Assembly: GCF_009696065.1 (NCBI RefSeq)
Contig: NZ_VUMS01000013.1
Coordinates: 35,805 to 99,804 of the forward strand
Length of the DNA stretch: 64,000 bases
From: Oliverpabstia intestinalis
GTDB lineage: Bacteria; Bacillota; Clostridia; Lachnospirales; Lachnospiraceae
Direction of reading: 5' to 3'
Below are positions 62,539-64,000 of this stretch, piece by piece; positions within the stretch are counted from its first letter, which is position 1, and the number at the start of each line of letters is the position of its first letter. Under the pieces are notes generated by a model. That model had not been told where the DNA came from and did not search any database. It worked only from the letters and a program-made list of their open reading frames with translations. Position numbers and translations under genes: made by a program.

Positions 62539-63243
62539 GTGAAATGTACAGCAATCATTCTGGCAGCAGGTCAGGGAAAAAGGATGAAAAGTAATGTACA
62601 GAAACAGTTTTTACAGCTGGGAGAATATCCGGTGCTGTATTATTCACTGAAAGCTTTTCAGGATTCACCGGAAATCACAGACATTGTTCTGGTGTGTGGG
62701 AAAACAGAAATCAATTACTGTAAAGATGCATTTGTGCAGAAGTATCATATTGATAAAGTGTCAGAAGTAGTTGCAGGTGGAAAAGAGAGATATGAATCGG
62801 TTTATCAGGGACTTTGTGCCTGTCACAAAACAGATTATGTTCTGATTCACGATGGAGCAAGACCATTTGTCACAGAAGAACTGATTCAGCGAGGCCTTGA
62901 CTGTGCGAAAGAATATCAGGCATGTGCAGCAGGTGTGCCATCCAAAGATACAGTGAAGATAATTGGTGAAGGAAAAAAAGTGGTATCTACACCGGATCGG
63001 AGTCATGTGTGGAATGTTCAGACACCACAGATATTTGAGTATCATCTGATAAAAAAAGCTTATGAAAAAGCATTGATGCATGACAGCAGCAGAATTACAG
63101 ATGATGCTATGGTAGTAGAGGATTATGGAAATCATAAGGTATGGTTATATGAAGGATCTTATAAAAATATAAAAATTACTACACCGGAAGACCTTGAAAT
63201 TGGTGAAATATTTGCCCGTGAAACATATGATAAAAAAAAGTAA
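62539..63243 (+). CDS. ispD: 2-C-methyl-D-erythritol 4-phosphate cytidylyltransferase
   Basis: The third enzyme of the MEP isoprenoid pathway. 234 residues from GTG 62539, eight bases after AAGGAAGG; GTG 62530 overlaps that site. CTAIILAAGQGKRMKSNVQKQFLQLGEYPVLYYSL (CTP loop), GGKERYESVYQGL, VLIHDGARPFVTEEL, GVPSKDTVKII and TPEDLEIGE are the family signatures. Relatives in wall teichoic acid synthesis (TarI) are similar. No TarJ partner follows, and a tRNA promoter comes next, so IspD is preferred. Last gene of the operon. Confidence 0.88.
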   Translation: MKCTAIILAAGQGKRMKSNVQKQFLQLGEYPVLYYSLKAFQDSPEITDIVLVCGKTEINYCKDAFVQKYHIDKVSEVVAGGKERYESVYQGLCACHKTDYVLIHDGARPFVTEELIQRGLDCAKEYQACAAGVPSKDTVKIIGEGKKVVSTPDRSHVWNVQTPQIFEYHLIKKAYEKALMHDSSRITDDAMVVEDYGNHKVWLYEGSYKNIKITTPEDLEIGEIFARETYDKKK

Positions 63244-63262
63244 AAAAAATGAAAAAAGTATA

Positions 63263-63291
63263 TTGACATATTGAAAAACAGATGATAGAAT
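63263..63291 (+). promoter_or_regulatory. tRNA-Ser promoter
   Basis: TTGACA (63263-63268), 17 bases, TAGAAT (63286-63291). Confidence 0.82.
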
Positions 63292-63339
63292 ATCACTTGT
63301 CTTCGAGCGAGACAAAAGCGCAGACCACTACAGAGATAT

Positions 63340-63425
63340 GGAGAGGTATCGAAGTGGTCATAACGAGGCGGTCTTGAAAACCGTTTGTCCGAAAGGGCGC
63401 GTGGGTTCGAATCCCACCCTCTCCG
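63340..63425 (+). tRNA. tRNA-Ser, anticodon TGA
   Basis: Acceptor GGAGAGG / CCTCTCC, anticodon stem GCGGT / ACCGT with loop CTTGAAA, a long variable arm (TTGTCCGAAAGGGCGC), discriminator G. CCA not encoded. Confidence 0.95.
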
Positions 63426-63462
63426 TTACAAAAGAAAAAACTGATCTTCTGATCAGGCATTT

Positions 63463-63551
63463 GGAGAAGTACCCAAGTGGCTGAAGGGGCTCCCCTGGAA
63501 AGGGAGTAGGTCGTTAGTAGCGGCGCGAGGGTTCAAATCCCTCCTTCTCCG
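63463..63551 (+). tRNA. tRNA-Ser, anticodon GGA
   Basis: Acceptor GGAGAAG / CTTCTCC, anticodon stem CTCCC / GGGAG with loop CTGGAAA, a long variable arm, discriminator G. A small hairpin CTGATC / GATCAG lies between the two serine tRNAs, and TTCGGT / ACCGAA follows. CCA not encoded. Confidence 0.95.
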
Positions 63552-63587
63552 TTCGGTGAAAACCGAAGAGTTGCGAGGAAAAAGTTC

Positions 63588-63617
63588 TTGACAACTAAGC
63601 GGTAGACATGATATACT
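63588..63617 (+). promoter_or_regulatory. rRNA promoter P1
   Basis: TTGACA (63588-63593), 18 bases, TATACT (63612-63617), in the context AGTTCTTGACA and GACATGATATA that is repeated in P2. Confidence 0.85.
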
Positions 63618-63674
63618 ACCAAAGTTGCTGCAAGAGAGAAGCAAAAACAACTTCAAAAAAGTTAAAAAAAGTTC

Positions 63675-63703
63675 TTGACAGGCAGGAAACGACATGATAT
63701 AAT
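63675..63703 (+). promoter_or_regulatory. rRNA promoter P2
   Basis: TTGACA (63675-63680), 17 bases, TATAAT (63698-63703), consensus. Its flanks nearly duplicate P1, 87 bases upstream. Confidence 0.9.
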
Positions 63704-63738
63704 AGCAAAGCTGTTTGAGACAAACGGCAATGCAAAAC

Positions 63739-63760
63739 TGATCTTTGATAACTGAACAGT
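63739..63760 (+). promoter_or_regulatory. rRNA antitermination boxA-like element
   Basis: TGATCTTTGATAACTGAACA resembles the Firmicutes rRNA leader boxA (TGTTCTTTGAAAACTGAA type), which recruits Nus factors for antitermination. Confidence 0.6.
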
Positions 63761-63878
63761 GAAACACATTCCTCGAAAGTTCTTTTTAAAATCATAAAAA
63801 CGAACGATCGAAAGATCCTTAAAAAACAGTAAAAGGGATAAATTAGCCAAGAGTTGATTTTGACCTGGAGCAAACATT

Positions 63879-64000
<122 letters not shown>

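Noticed and set aside
62539..63243. TarI (ribitol-5-phosphate cytidylyltransferase) instead of IspD
   Set aside because: No tarJ or teichoic acid genes adjoin, and the gene ends an operon of housekeeping tRNA genes. IspD is more likely, though not certain.

Overview
The window looks like chromosomal core genome of a Gram-positive anaerobe of the family Lachnospiraceae (Bacillota, Clostridia). The basis is the first ~120 bases of a 16S rRNA gene at the right edge, AGGAGG-type ribosome sites, sigma-A promoters (TTGACA-17-TATAAT), a class III (anaerobic) ribonucleotide reductase, an AtpZ-type ATP synthase operon, and Clostridia families such as DUF1385, DUF1540, DUF1836, DUF4364 and YerC. The genus cannot be fixed from sequence alone. 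No prophage, insertion sequence, CRISPR array or defence island is visible.

Layout. 1-7.5 kb: 3' part of groEL, two membrane proteins, guaB, a peptidoglycan amidase, a nitroreductase-like protein, tRNA-Gly(GCC) and an alpha/beta hydrolase. 7.5-11.8 kb: a phosphate unit (Na/Pi symporter, PhoB-like regulator, PhoR-like kinase) behind a Pho-box-like promoter. 11.8-18.4 kb: mnmM on the minus strand, a CapA-like protein, a DUF1700 protein, a candidate C-rich small RNA on the minus strand, an unannotated 56-residue protein, a rhodanese, and a four-gene operon (YfcE-type phosphodiesterase, RNA methyltransferase, RdgB, second phosphodiesterase). 18.4-19.3 kb: seven tRNA genes. 19.3-27.9 kb: rho, rpmE, DUF1385, prmC, prfA, glmM, a TPR lipoprotein and hflX. 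27.9-30.6 kb: nrdD behind paired NrdR boxes. 30.7-36.7 kb: arginine biosynthesis, argG facing away from argCJBD, with ARG boxes between. 36.7-44.3 kb: a DUF1540 protein, a lipoprotein, infC-rpmI-rplT with an L20-type leader, a deacetylase, rarA, DUF4364-mnmL, and the YerC regulator. 44.5-51.8 kb: the complete F1Fo ATP synthase operon. 51.8-58.4 kb: DUF1836, pcrA, a small acidic-tail protein, rlmD and a GH32 sucrose hydrolase. 58.4-63.2 kb: YcxB-like protein, tsaE-tsaB-rimI-rnz-tsaD and ispD. 63.2-64 kb: two tRNA-Ser genes, tandem rRNA promoters and the start of 16S rRNA.

Themes. Translation and tRNA maturation dominate: ten tRNAs (none encoding CCA), rnz, t6A synthesis (tsaB, tsaD, tsaE), mnm5-uridine modification (mnmL, mnmM), prfA with its methylase, infC, L20, L31, L35 and rRNA methyltransferases. 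Four regulatory layouts can be read directly: Pho box, NrdR boxes, ARG boxes and the L20 leader.

The least explained material is non-coding. (1) A family of palindromic repeats ending in GTAACTRTTCAG occurs at least eight times in 64 kb, in untranslated regions; its 165-bp form carries 28-base perfect inverted arms. One copy lies in the mnmM 5' leader and holds an insertion homologous to a second repeat inside the tRNA cluster. (2) A ~110-nt minus-strand transcription unit near 14.7 kb has its own promoter and terminator and shows three CCCCU motifs, two in hairpin loops and one in a linker, a design known from Gram-positive small RNAs that bind ribosome sites.
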